This document shows, piece after piece, positions 45,675 through 57,294 of a stretch of 64,000 bases of DNA. The notes beneath the pieces were generated by a model, which had not been told where the DNA came from, did no database searches, and worked only from the letters and a program-made list of their open reading frames with translations. The DNA is from Fremontodendron californicum (Eukaryota; Streptophyta; Magnoliopsida; Malvales; Malvaceae), in the NCBI GenBank assembly GCA_030761205.1, contig JAULJL010000038.1, forward strand, positions 2,914,001 to 2,978,000, given 5' to 3'. Position numbers and translations under genes: made by a program. The stretch's first letter is position 1. Every line of letters starts with the position of its first letter.

Positions 45675-46080
45675 AGCTATGAATGCCGTGAATGTAACAC
45701 GATGCCCATATGATGCATGTAAAGAATAAACAAATTAATGCATGAACATATACAATGAGCGACCATGTATGTCACGAATGCATGACCTTATTGTTATGAA
45801 TGCAATCACAATGTCGATATGATGCATGTAAAGAATAAACAAATTAATGCATATGTACAATGAGTGACCATGTATGTCACGAATGCAAAACCTTATTGTA
45901 ATGAATGCAATCACATGTCGATATGATGCATGTAAAGAATAAATAAAATGATATACTGGTATATACAGAGAACGATCATGTATGTCACTAATGTATTCTA
46001 CAATGAATGACCGTGCATGTTATGATTGCAATATGATGCGAATTTGATTTGTCTAAAGAATAAACAAATTAATACATGAA
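45675..46080. repeat. Tandem repeat in the leader of element C
   Basis: About four copies of a 104-111 bp unit contain ATATGATGCATGTAAAGAAT and ATGTATGTCACGAATGCA. In element sense they lie between the primer-binding site and gag. The last copy is diverged. They contain no coding frame. Confidence 0.8.
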
Positions 46081-47260
46081 TATATAAAGAAAACTATTCA
46101 TGATTTGGATTGATCTTGATCATTCAACAATTTTATTGCACAAACTTTTGCCCCAAAATTCAATCCGCAAAATTTTTGCTTTTTTTTTTTTTTTTTGAAA
46201 AATGTTTTTTTTTTGTTGTAAAAATCAAAATATTATTTTCAAAAACCAATTTCTATCAAAAACTTGTGGTAGTGGGTCTTATTATGGCACAAATGTCTGA
46301 GTATTTATTCAACACTACCGGTTTGCAATTCTCATTTAATCAACAACAAATGTTTATGCAATTTATCAAATGAGATTATTATCACCGTGAAATCAAAAAT
46401 ACAATTATGAATGTAAATGCTTTATTTACAAGTGCATCAATGCATGAAATGTACGAGATGTACGAAAAGAAAAATTTTCATATTTACAAACTCAAAAAGT
46501 TAACGAACATTTGCTCCGACAGTATCAACTTATTTAAGCATCACGGTGCCTTCGGAGCGATAAATGAAACTTATTGCGGGTAGCACGATGTACGTTCATC
46601 ATTACCCGATTTACAGTTTGTTCGGAGTGCAAACAAATAGCGAAAGATCACCATGTTCCTTCCTAATTTCGAGGATATCTGATCGGAAATTTGATATGGC
46701 TTTACTCAAATTCACTACATGAGGTTGAGTTAGGTTCTAAAAGGCTCCAAATTGCTCCTTACTGTCGCCCGTGAAGGCTAGTAAGGCATCCCGATTTAAA
46801 CGGGTTCAATTTTTTGGAGAGATTTTTCGCTAGCCCGTGCGGAGGTTATTGCCTCTCGAGAGCGTAGGTACTTTTTCTCTCTAAAAGCGTTTCGCTAGCC
46901 CATGCGGAGGTTATTGCCTCACGAGAGCGTAGGTACTTTACTTTCACCTAAAGGGATAAAGCTCGGGCATAGAGCTTATGTATGAAATGCACGTGCTCGT
47001 GTGTGAGAAGGAAAAAGCAAACCTTCGACTATTTGTCTACGACTCTTTATTCTAAACATTCCACGATTTAAAAAAAAAAATAAACGACAAAAAGAAAAGA
47101 AAAAAATATATGAATCAAGAAATAACAGATATCAAAGTGTAATTGCAAGCAAAATAAAAATACAGAAAGTAAAGAGAATCAAAATTAAATACCGATTAAA
47201 TCCATTAATTCGAGATTTTAAAACAACACATGATCAATTTGTGGCTCGACTCTCAAAGTG
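46081..47260. other. Leader of element C, non-coding
   Basis: This is the region between the primer-binding site and gag in element sense. It holds a 65-bp direct duplication (46826-46890 and 46891-46945, with CGCTAGCCC and GGAGGTTATTGCCTC). Ogre elements often carry an extra ORF here. None longer than about 90 codons is visible on the minus strand. Confidence 0.6.
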
Positions 47261-47279
47261 TCCCCAGTGGAGTCGCCAA
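47261..47279 (-). promoter_or_regulatory. Primer-binding site of element C
   Basis: On the minus strand TGGCGACTCCACTGGGGAC follows the LTR end after two bases. It has the form expected for annealing to an arginine tRNA, as described for Ogre/Tat elements. Confidence 0.85.
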
Positions 47280-47281
47280 GC

Positions 47282-50091
47282 TGTCATAACGGTTTTTTCG
47301 GACCGCTAAGACGTTTTTGATGAAAACACAAAAAATGGAGTCGCCACCAATCTTTTTTTGCTAGGTGTGATTGGCCACCTATTAAAACCGATTTTAGTAA
47401 AATATCTTAAAATTAATTAAAATATTTTGTAAAACCAATTTCGAAGTCCGCGCTTTGAACCAGAGAGAAAACAAAATCGGGTTCGGAGGTCGGTTACGTG
47501 CGGGGAAGGATTAGCACCCCGCAACGCCCGTTTAAAAAACGGTACCATTTGATCACGTGTTATCTTAAATCTCGGTTTAATGGATTTAACATCGGTATTT
47601 AAAACTAATTCTCTTTTCCTTTATTTTATTTTATTAAAAAAAACATGTTTATTATTATTTTTTGAATTTTCTTGAACTGTTTTTAATTTCTAAAAATCGA
47701 AAGTGAACATAAATTTATTATAGAAAATACTCATTAAATATTCCCGACACTCTCGGTGGTATTTAACGAGATCTTCTCACCTCAAGACATCTCAAGAATC
47801 ACAACCGTGATATCTTTCGAATTCCGTCGTCGGCAATTTACATCCATTTTTTTATTTAAATGCGTATGATGCGAATATTTAAATATCGGATGCATACGGC
47901 TTAATATATAACTATAAAATTAAACATGCGAATCGTAATACTAAAAACACGAGCATGGCAAAATATCGAGCGCAATAAACATTCGCTCTTTATTCATTTT
48001 TTATTTTGATTATTTCCATTTTTTTAAGCGAAAACGAATTCTTGTATCGAGCATGTCGCTAAATACTCCCACCACTCGTGGTGATATTTAACGAAATTCT
48101 CGCACCTCAAGATATCTTAGGAATCACTACCGTGACGTCCTTCGAATTCCGTCGTCGGTTAATCCGTATTTATTAAAATCTTTTTTTTTTCTTTTTTTTT
48201 TAAAAATAAATTAAAATTCTTTTAATGATTAATTTCGAAATAAAGAAAATTATCTATGTAAGAATAATCTCGAACCATTCCGATACTTTCGATAATGTTT
48301 TGATTATTATTCTTACTCGGACCATTTCAAAGAACGATTGACACTCCGACCATCCCGAGAAAGATATCTGTTTTTAGAAAATTTTATTTACCGAAAATAA
48401 TTTTAAAAGACATGTATTAATTAGAAAAAATTATTTTTATAATTTTAAAATCGAAACCGAACAACTAAAATATATCGAATGCCGGACACAAATAAATAAA
48501 TAAAAATAGTAATAAATAAAGAAATTAAAATCATACCAAAAATGTCGAGAATCCGAAAATTAAAATGTCGGACTTGATCTTCGTAAAACTCTTTGCTCGT
48601 ACTTGACCACCTGAAAAAAAATCAAAAATAACAAAATCAAAATCGATAATCGTGAATTTTTTTCTTTTTCTTTTTTTTTTATATTTTTTTCTTTTTTTTA
48701 TATTTTTTGATTTTTTTGATAATTTTTAATTTTTCTTTTTCTTTTTTTTTATTTTCATTTTTCTTTTTCTATATATTTTTTTTATTTTTTTTATATTATT
48801 CTTTTTTTGAAATTATTATTATTATTTTTTTAATTATATATTTTTTCTTTTTCTTTTTTCTTTTTTGTTTTTTTATTTTTTTATTTTCTTTTTTGGCCCA
48901 AAACCAGGCCTGGCCTACTGGGCCAGGTCTGGTTCTGGCCTGACCTGGCTTGCTGGGCCAGGTCTGGCCCAGATTTTTTCTTTTCCTCTTTTTTTGGGGC
49001 GAAACGGGTCGGGTGCGCGGACCGCGGGTCGACCCGCAGGTCCGCGCGCGGGTCCTGCTGACCCGCTTCCAGGGGCCAAAACGACGTCGTTTTGAGCCCC
49101 TTTCTTTTTTTGGGGGGGGGACCCGGGTCGGGCGCGCGGACCCCGGGTCGACCCGCGGGTCCACGCGCGGACCCTGGGTCCAAAACGACGTCGTTTTGAC
49201 GTCGAAAAGTTTTTTTTTTTAAAATAAGCGAGTGACCCGGGTCGACCCGCGTGTTGACGCGCGGGTCACCTTGACCCGCACCGGGGGCTATAAATAGCCC
49301 CCTTTTATTTTTTTTTTCCATTTTTCCCTTTTTTTTTTTAATTCTCTCTCCCCTCTCAGCTCACCAGAACCCCCCAGCCCAGATTCTGGCGGCCGGAACG
49401 CCGTGCCGGTCGCCGCACTCTTTTGTCGGCCGCCGCTCGCCGGCGGCCGGTTGGCTTAAAAATCACCTTTTCCAAACCGCGTCGGTCTCCTCTCTCCGAT
49501 TCTGGGCTCTGTTTTGCCCGAATCGGAGTCCACCACCCTAGATCTAGAAAAAAACTTCTCGACTTTCTTGTTTTTTTTTTCCTTTTTTTGCTTCTGCTTG
49601 GTTTTTATTTTTGGTGTTTGATTTGTGGTTTTTTTTTTGCAGGGTTTTTTTGGTTTCGGAGGAGGTGGTGGATCTGGGGGGTTTTTTTTTTTGTTTCGGT
49701 TTTTTGGGTCGATCTAGGGGGGTCCTCCGAATCGGGCCTCCTTCCTCCCTCCTTTTTTTTTGCTGGCCGATTGGGGGCTTTTTATGGGGGGGTTGGTTGC
49801 GTGTGGGGGGGGCTGCCGTGTTGGGCAGTGGAGGGTAAGGGGATGGCAGGGGTAGGTTGGCTGGTGGGTATGGCTGTGTCAGGGGAGGGTGGCTGGTGGC
49901 AGGGGATAGGGGATAGGGTTTCAGGGTTAGGTTAGGTTAGGGTTTGGGGAAATGGGCCAGTGGGCCTGGGTTTGGGATTTGGGCCCGCTGATGCCCTGGG
50001 TTTGGAGTTTGGGCCTGCTGAATAGCAGGCCCGGTTCGCACTTGGTCCGGGTCGGATTCGGATCTGACCCGGACGAAAATTGGTTATTACA
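47282..50091 (-). repeat. LTR of element C (5' LTR in element sense)
   Basis: It is the full-length counterpart of 36906-39612. It has an extra GC-rich duplication around 49020-49270, which includes two copies of AACGACGTCGTTTT-type palindrome. A near-palindromic TATA site GGGGGCTATAAATAGCCCCC lies at 49282-49301. Confidence 0.9.
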
Positions 50092-50244
50092 CCCACAAAT
50101 ATGCTAACCAAAATAGTTTCTGGGATCAAGTTTCAACATTGTTTGGACTTGATCAATATCTCTCGAGTTTAAAGCACCTGAAGGAGGAATGGAGGAAGCT
50201 CTGATTAGTGAATTCTCTTTGTGGATTCTCGCCAAGGTGGAGAT

Positions 50245-50722
50245 TGTTGAATATTGGCTCATCCACCACCAAAGTCAAGGAAGCTTCCATGGAGACTCAT
50301 CAACCAAAGTCAAGGAAGCTTCCATGACTTTTGCTTTCATGGCACCATAATTCAACTCCATGCATTTAACATGGTGGTTGGCTGCTGGATGGTGGCAGCT
50401 TGTAGCTGCCACATTAAGGGTGTTCACACCCATGGTGGTTGCCTTTAAAAGGCAATGTGTAGAGAGAGAAAAATGTGAGAGTAATTAGAGTTGAGCAAAT
50501 TCTCTGTAATTTATAGAGTTTTCTGGTATTGTGAGAGTTGTGAGTTCAGTGCTAGCATAGCACCTTGAATTCGGTTTATGTTTGTACTACATCTCCATTA
50601 ATACAAAGCTTTCAAGCTCCTCCTCCCGTGGATGTAAGCACGCTTGCTGAACCACGTAAAATATCTGTGTTTTTAGTGTGTATTTGTCGGTTTTACTATC
50701 CTCGATTTATTTTCGCACAACA
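50245..50722 (+). repeat. 3' LTR of element B
   Basis: It is preceded by the last codons of pol (to 50172), a short non-coding stretch and a purine tract (AAGGTGGAGAT). It is followed by the AGTAA target duplication. Confidence 0.92.
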
Positions 50723-50727
50723 AGTAA

Positions 50728-51845
50728 AAACTTTGTTTGTCTGAATTTCAGTCCGACCCGAAAGTCTATTTTTATGTTTGGAATATATTAAGACAATAAA
50801 AAAATAATTTTTATATTAATATATTTCATAATTAAATTTAACTCCAATAAAAAATTCTATTATCAATGTATTAAAAAAATTCCGTAAACAAAAAAAGTTA
50901 GCATTTCTTCAATCATATGTATCAAACATTTTAAAATTGTGTTTTTGCCAACGAGGGCCTTTGCAACTTATCATTGTATAACACTAACCTAGACTTGACA
51001 ATATTGACACGACACGATTATATAATACGAAAAAATAATTAAAATATCATACGAAACACGATATAATATGAAAAAATAACACGAACACGATATGAATACA
51101 TGAATGTATCAAAATCTATATAACACGAATTATTAACGTGTTAAAATTTATTAAATATATAACACTTTAAACATAATTATAATATAAAAAAATAGACGAA
51201 TATAATATAAATAAACGAATTAATAGGTCTACACTTAGCACATCCATCCTACATGATAAATAATATACTATAGTAGTAGTAAATTATTATAATATTTCAG
51301 CATGAATGAGTCAATGTAAAAAGGGGGGAAAAAATAAAGAAATAAAGAGAATTGAGTCAAGATACTTTGGAAGGAGAGCATAGCAAGAAGAATATATAAA
51401 TACAAGTTTAACTAAACGATCGTGTCTTTTCAGTGGAAAATCAAGGCGAATCAATGCATCTTCTTCACCAAAAGATATATTTTTTTATTCGAGCTATCTA
51501 ATGATCGAGTTATCTATCAAAATTCAAAAGTTTATCCGATATTTAGAAAGGTTTAGACAATAATATTAAGTTTCAAAAATGAGTTTGGACAAAAAAATAG
51601 GACCCGTTTAAAAAATAAGTTGGGCCTTGACTCTAACATTCAAGACCCGAACCCGACCTTTTTTAATTATATAATATATTATTTTTATATATATTATGTA
51701 ATTTATATGATATAAAGATTATATATATAATATTATAGTGTAAATATTAAAAAATATGTTAAGATATTCATGTTTAAGAACTTAATAAAAGAAAAATATA
51801 TATAAAATTACTAATGATTAAATAAAAATAACATTTTTTTAATTT

Positions 51846-51881
<36 letters not shown>

Positions 51882-52079
51882 CGGGTTTAAACGGGTTTGG
51901 ATTATTCATCTACAAATATAGGTGGGTTTGGACAGTTTTGAGCCTCATATTTCGAGACGAATTTGGACAAATATATATGATATTGATACCATACATAAAT
52001 CATTTGATCTGTTGATAAAATACTAAATTTTTAATTCGAGTAATTAAGAATGTTCAATTTCTAACCATGTCAAATATTT
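50728..52079. other. AT-rich intergenic, no gene seen
   Basis: It begins with the second half of the dispersed repeat into which element B inserted (to about 50870). It also holds the MITE at 50990-51231, a diverged 'GGGTTTGGA' type dispersed repeat at about 51590-51960 and a (TA)n run at 51849-51878. There is no coding frame. Confidence 0.6.
50990..51231. mobile_element. MITE-like element (242 bp)
   Basis: It starts TAGACTTGACAATATTG and ends AATTAATAGGTCTA, forming a short decayed inverted repeat. The flanks CACTAACC (50982-50989) and CACTTAGC (51232-51239) match at 6 of 8 positions, suggesting an 8-bp hAT-type duplication. The interior repeats ACACGAATTATTAACGTG-type sequence seen at 20220-20445. 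Confidence 0.6.
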
Positions 52080-53283
52080 GGTAATCTAAGAAATTGAGGT
52101 GAAAAGACGTCGATGTAAGAATATTCTTTTGATCAGCATTGGTTTTGGATCTTATATTGATTGTTGTTAAATATTTATTATTATTAAAAGAAATAGTTAA
52201 ACATATTCAATTAAATTAAAATTTGACATGTATAATTTAAGTGAATAAAATATAAAATTCAATAGTTGGATAATTAAATATAAACTATATAAAAAGATAT
52301 AAAAAGTGTAAAATATTTACACCGATGTAAAAAGATTATTCCTCTATTTATATCATGAAAAAAAAAAAAAAAGACATTTAATGTTTAGATGAAAATATCA
52401 TAAAAAAAAAAAATTATTTGTTTGCAATTGGTAGACTTTTTCAAGCTTGAAGGTTGAAGCTACCTTGCAATTCGGGGTGAAACTTGAGAGCAACATTTAT
52501 GATAAGAACATATTCCATTGCTTTTAATTACCCAATTAAGTTGGATGTTGGGAGTCAATGCATTATCAAAACAGATTAATTTGCAATTTGCCAGTCATCG
52601 AAAACGAGTACTCTTGCAATCACGTGGTCATTAGTAGACTTGTTCACGTGCCCGAATTATTCTTTTGATTCGATAAATTTGAATCAAATTGGGTCAGTTA
52701 TAAAATAAATATTTAGTAATTTGACGTTCGATTTGGATTATTATTTTAAATTTAATTAAAATATATATTTTTTAATTTTTTAATATATTTTAAATAGTAA
52801 AATAGACTTTAAAATAGAAGTGCTCATGGGTCGGGCCGCGGCCTAAATTTTTTTAAAATTCATTGCCCAGGCCCGGCCCGTACCTGGGCGGGCTGCTGAA
52901 CCCGTGAGCAGGTCTACTTTCAAACCAGATCGGACTTGAATCAAGCCTAGACAAGCTTTTTTTTTTTTAAGTCCGATCCGACCCATAAACACCTCTAATT
53001 ATTAGGTATTCTTATTTAGACTCGCATAAATAATTAAAACAAGTAGATACACTATAATTTATATACTTAAGAAATTTGAATATATATAATTAAATAAAAA
53101 GTAAAATATATATATTCTCTTTTAATATATTAGGTTGTGGAAAAATATTTTGGGTTCACGCCAATGTACACTACAAAAATGTTATATTTAATAACAAAAT
53201 TAATGTTATAAATAATTATGCTACAAAAAATATTTACAACTATTTTTACATACTTTTATTGCAAAAAATAATATAAATGGATC

Positions 53284-53286
<3 letters not shown>

Positions 53287-53343
<57 letters not shown>
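53287..53343. repeat. (AT)n microsatellite, about 56 bp
   Basis: A long uninterrupted alternating AT run in unit 1. The corresponding site of unit 2 (about 55950-55977) and of the relative at 22930-22952 is much shorter, so the length varies between copies. Confidence 0.9.
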
Positions 53344-53347
<4 letters not shown>

Positions 53348-53780
53348 AAAAACCATATTCAATGTCTAGATGAAAAGATGAGAAGTAAAATTTCTATTTG
53401 TTTGCAATTGGTAGACTTTTTTCAAGCTTGAACCTACCTTGCAATTGGAGGTGAGACTTAGAGCTAACATTTATGATAAGAACATCTCCCATTTCTTTTA
53501 ATTATGCTGAGTTGTATCAAGATTGACCTCTCTTGCTTATCCAAAAAAAAAAAGATTGACCTCTCTTTCTTTGTTCTTGGTCAATGAAACAAGAACTTGT
53601 CCTCTTGCACTACCAACAATGTAGAAATTACAGGATATATTTCATGGGTGAGCAGTTTGAAGAAGTTAAGATTTTTTTTTTACTTGCAATTTAAATTTGA
53701 AGTATTGCTGATAATTATCATGGTGTTAGAGTTAAATTAACATAGTATATAATTAATATATATATATATATATTTCAAAA

Positions 53781-53988
53781 TAGACCTGTTCAAGGGTCGG
53801 GTAGCCCACTCAGCCCGACCCGTATTGAATCGGGTCTAGATAGGATTTTTCATGGTCCGGCCCGGCCCGGTCCGGCTCACTGTTTATGAATTAAAATATT
53901 ATTTTTATTTAAATTTAATTATAAAAATATATTAATAAAATTTTATTAATAAATTTCTGAGTCGCGGTCCAACCCATGAGCAGGTCTA
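53781..53988. mobile_element. hAT-type MITE 'TAGACCTG' (208 bp)
   Basis: It starts TAGACCTGTTCAAGGG and ends CCCATGAGCAGGTCTA, a clear terminal inverted repeat. A perfect 8-bp target duplication TTTCAAAA lies at 53773-53780 and 53989-53996. Many degenerate relatives occur in the window (about 2430, 16610, 21640, 22390, 24470, 52650, 55385, 62475). Confidence 0.85.
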
Positions 53989-55162
53989 TTTCAAAACCAT
54001 GATAACTAATGTAATCTAAACCTAAAAATATATGCTGAGAAATTTTATTCTAAGATTAAATACTACACAAGGGATGAAAGAAGATTGTCGATCGGCAGAG
54101 ATTAAGATTAATTGTTTTTTTTACTTTATAAATTTATATTTTGAGATTAATTTTTTTTTTATAAATTCATAATCTGATTGAATTTTGTAATTAATTCAAG
54201 TTATAAATTGGGTCCTTCACCTATGAATTAATATTTCAACATAGTAACTAATTAATATGTTAAAATTAGAAGTACTCAATTTTGTCTTAACTAACAATCA
54301 TTACACATATACATATACAAAATATTATATTATATGTTTATATATAAAAAATAACATATTTATCAAATAAAAATGTCCATGAATCAGGTCAACGACGAGC
54401 TTTACGTTTTTCAAAACCAAGAATAAACTAAGCAAAGCTAGACTCACATATATTTCAACAATGGCATGGGACAATTTGATTATAAAAAAATAGAAGACAG
54501 TATATAAAAACCAGTTTTTATTGTGGAAAACCTTCACACATACTATAGATCACTTAAATGCAATTTATTTTATTTAATTCTTGCTGGATTGAAAAGTTCT
54601 ATGAATCGTTTTTTTTTCTTTTTCGATTTGAAGAAGGAGAGATTTGAAATGCATTATCATCAATTACTGAACCAAATGTTTGGATGCCTATGAATTAAAT
54701 TCAATTGTTTAGACGGGTCAAATTAATGAACATGACGATGTTTATAGTATTATCTTTGTTTTATATCTTTTTATAATTTTATTATGTACAATTGACGCTT
54801 TCATAAACTGATCGATAAATTAAACAAACTAATAATACTTGACGTGCATGAGAATTTTAAGTTAATCAGATATTTCTATAATTTCGATCAAAAATAATAA
54901 ATTTTTGTAATATATATTAAAGGCTGAAATTTATTATTATCAAACAAATAATTAGATGTTTTCAATTAATTTAAAATTTGACATGTATAATCTAAATGAA
55001 TAAAACATAAAATTCAATGGTTGGATAAAAAAAATATAAACTGTATAAAAAAATATAAAAAAATGTAAAATTACACTGATGTAAATAAAGTATTCCTCTA
55101 TCTATATCCTGGAAAAAAAAAAAAAACCATATTAATGTCTAGATGAAAATATCATAAATAAA

Positions 55163-55270
55163 TTTTTTTTTTCTTTTCCTTTCCTTTCTTTTCTTTTCTT
55201 CCTCTTCCTCTTCCTCTTCCTCTTCCTCTTTCTTTCTCTTTCTCTTTCCTTCTCTTCTTTCTTCCCTTCC
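55163..55270. repeat. Polypyrimidine tract, about 108 bp
   Basis: Only C and T on the plus strand, including five CCTCTT-type repeats. It interrupts unit 2 of the array right after the landmark and replaces the first CAATTGGTAGAC block present in units 1 and 3. Mirror-symmetric parts could form triplex (H-DNA). Confidence 0.85.
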
Positions 55271-55945
55271 CAAAACCCAAAACAAAAAAAAAATTACACA
55301 TATCGGTGTGGAGAGTTTGTGTAGTTAAAAATATATGTATGTATAGATAAAATTTAAAATAGGTTTTTAGTAATTCGAAGTAGACTTGTTCATGTCCCCG
55401 AGTTATTCTCTTAATTCGATAAGTTTGATTCAAATTGGATCAAATCTAAAATAGGTTTTTAGTAATTCTAAGTTCGATTTAGATTATTATTTAAATAAAA
55501 AAAATATTTAAAGGTAATTAAAAAATATATTTTTTAATTTTTTAATATATTTTAAATAGTAAAATGACTTTCAACCATATCGGACTTAAATCAAGCCTAG
55601 ACAAGCCAATTTTTTTTTATTCAGGCCCGATCTAACTCATGAACACCTCTAATTATTAGATATTTTTATTTAGACTCGCATAAATAATTAAAACAAGTAG
55701 ATACACTATAATTTATATACTTAAGAAATTTGAATATATATAATTAAATAAAAAGTAAAATATATATATATATTCTCTTTTAATATATTAGGTTGTGGAA
55801 AAATAATTTGGGTTCACGCCTATGTACACTACAAAAATGTTATATTTAATAACAAAATTAATGTTACTTATAAATAATTATGCAACAAAAAAATTTACAA
55901 CAATTTTTTACATACTTTTATTGCAAAAAATAATATAAATGGATC

Positions 55946-55976
<31 letters not shown>

Positions 55977-56165
55977 CAACAACAAAAAAAAAACGATATT
56001 CAATGCTTAGATGAAAAGATGAGAAGTAAAATTTCTATTTGTTTGCAATTGGTAGACTTTTTCAAGCTTGAAGCTACCTTGCAATTTGGGGTGAGACTTA
56101 GAGCTAACATTTATGATAAGAACATCTCCCATTTCTTTTAATTATGCTCAATTGTATCAAAGATT

Positions 56166-56692
56166 TGTTGGAATATGGTATGGCTCAAAGTCACATTTGG
56201 TGGCTTAACACCAATAATGGAGCTACCACTTGCACCACTTGCACCACCAATAATGGAAGCTACCACTTGCAAATGGATGGTGGCTATGGTGGCTACCACT
56301 TGCAATGTGTTCACACCAAGATAGGTGGTGGATGGTGGCTATGGTGGCTGCCACTTGCTTAGTGTTCACACCTTGATATTATGGCTATAAATAGCCATGT
56401 AGAGTAAGAGAGAAAATGAGTGAGTAGAGTAGAGTTGAGTAAGTTAGAGCTAAATTGTTGAAGCAAATACTCTGTGTTTATAGAGTAATTCGGTATTGTG
56501 TTGAGTTGTGAGTTCAGTGCTTGTGTAGCACCTTGAATTCTGTATATGTTTGTACTCTAAACTCCATTAATACAAAGCTTCAAGCTCCTCCTCCCGTGGA
56601 CGTAGGCACAGTTGCCGAACCACGTAAAATATCGGTGTTTTTTCAGTGTGTTTAAATCGGTTTTAGTAATATCAATTCGCTTCCGCACAACA
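56166..56692 (+). repeat. 5' LTR of element D
   Basis: It contains internal short repeats (GGTGGCTATGGTGGCT, CCACTTGCACCACTTGCACC) and a TATA box (GGCTATAAATAGCC) at about 56382-56395. The 9-bp GGTGGCTAT repeat is present once more here than in the 3' LTR. Confidence 0.93.
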
Positions 56693-57294
56693 AATTGGTA
56701 TCAGAGCCAATTTTTACGTAAAACCGAGTTTGTTCGATTCTGTCCGTTTTTCAAAAGTGCTCCAATTTGTGTTTTGAAAATACCAGGTTGAAGAGGTCGT
56801 TGAGAGGAGTGCAATAGAATCAACCGGAGGCCCAGAAGACACCGCACGCGCCCGCACGCGCCGCCAGAAGGGCTGAGAGTGAGCCTCACGCGCCCACGCG
56901 CCTCCAGAGGTTGAAGACGCGTGAAGCCCACGCGCCGCACGCGCCTTCCAGAGGTTGAAGGCGAGTGGCCCCACGCGCCACACGCGCCGCACGCGCCGGT
57001 GAGACAGCAGCCTCCACGCGCCCCACGCGCCGCCGCAGCTCCGACCAACTTTTTCGGGCTATTTTTTGAGCCGTTTCAGAACACTATTCCGAGACTTTTC
57101 CGAGCCGGTTGAGCTAAACCGAGTCCATTTCGAGCCACCTGAAGCAGAATATTCGAAGAATATTCACCGTGTGTCCAAAATTTACACAGTTGGACCCGTT
57201 CCTGGCTATTTCGACTATTCCGGACTCAACCGCGGCATCCGTTTTTCATACAGGTACCGGAAAAACACTTTGTTGGTAATTTTGTTTTATTACC

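Larger units (their letters stand above)
36906..50091 (-). mobile_element. Ty3/gypsy Tat/Ogre-type element C, nested
   Basis: A 13.2-kb element inserted in the RNase H region of element B in the opposite orientation. The LTRs are 36906-39612 and 47282-50091 (2707 and 2810 bp). The flanks CCCGC (36901-36905) and CCCAC (50092-50096) are a target duplication with one change. On the minus strand the primer-binding site TGGCGACTCCACTGGGGAC (47261-47279) lies beside the LTR, as in Ogre/Tat elements that use an arginine tRNA. A polypurine tract is adjacent to the other LTR. Only gag is recognised (44060-45571); no protease, reverse transcriptase, RNase H or integrase is visible. The element is therefore non-autonomous. 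Tandem repeats fill its 3' non-coding part. Confidence 0.92.
31910..50722 (+). mobile_element. Copia element B, old, interrupted by element C
   Basis: The LTRs are 31910-32388 (479 bp) and 50245-50722 (478 bp), beginning TGTTGAATATTGGCTC and ending CGCACAACA. A perfect 5-bp target duplication AGTAA (31905-31909, 50723-50727) proves that these distant LTRs belong to one insertion. By eye they differ at about 17 positions plus small gaps. The primer-binding site near 32392 carries one change (TGGTATCAAAGC). It retains recognisable gag, protease, integrase, reverse transcriptase and RNase H in the Ty1/copia order, all broken by stops and frameshifts. Without element C it would be about 5.6 kb. 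The pol layout and Gag resemble the TNT1/Tork-type group. Confidence 0.93.

Noticed and set aside
31910..50722. Reading the two B LTRs as two separate solo LTRs
   Set aside because: The same AGTAA duplication flanks the outer ends, and the pol sequence continues across element C to its last codons at 50172, so they bound one insertion.
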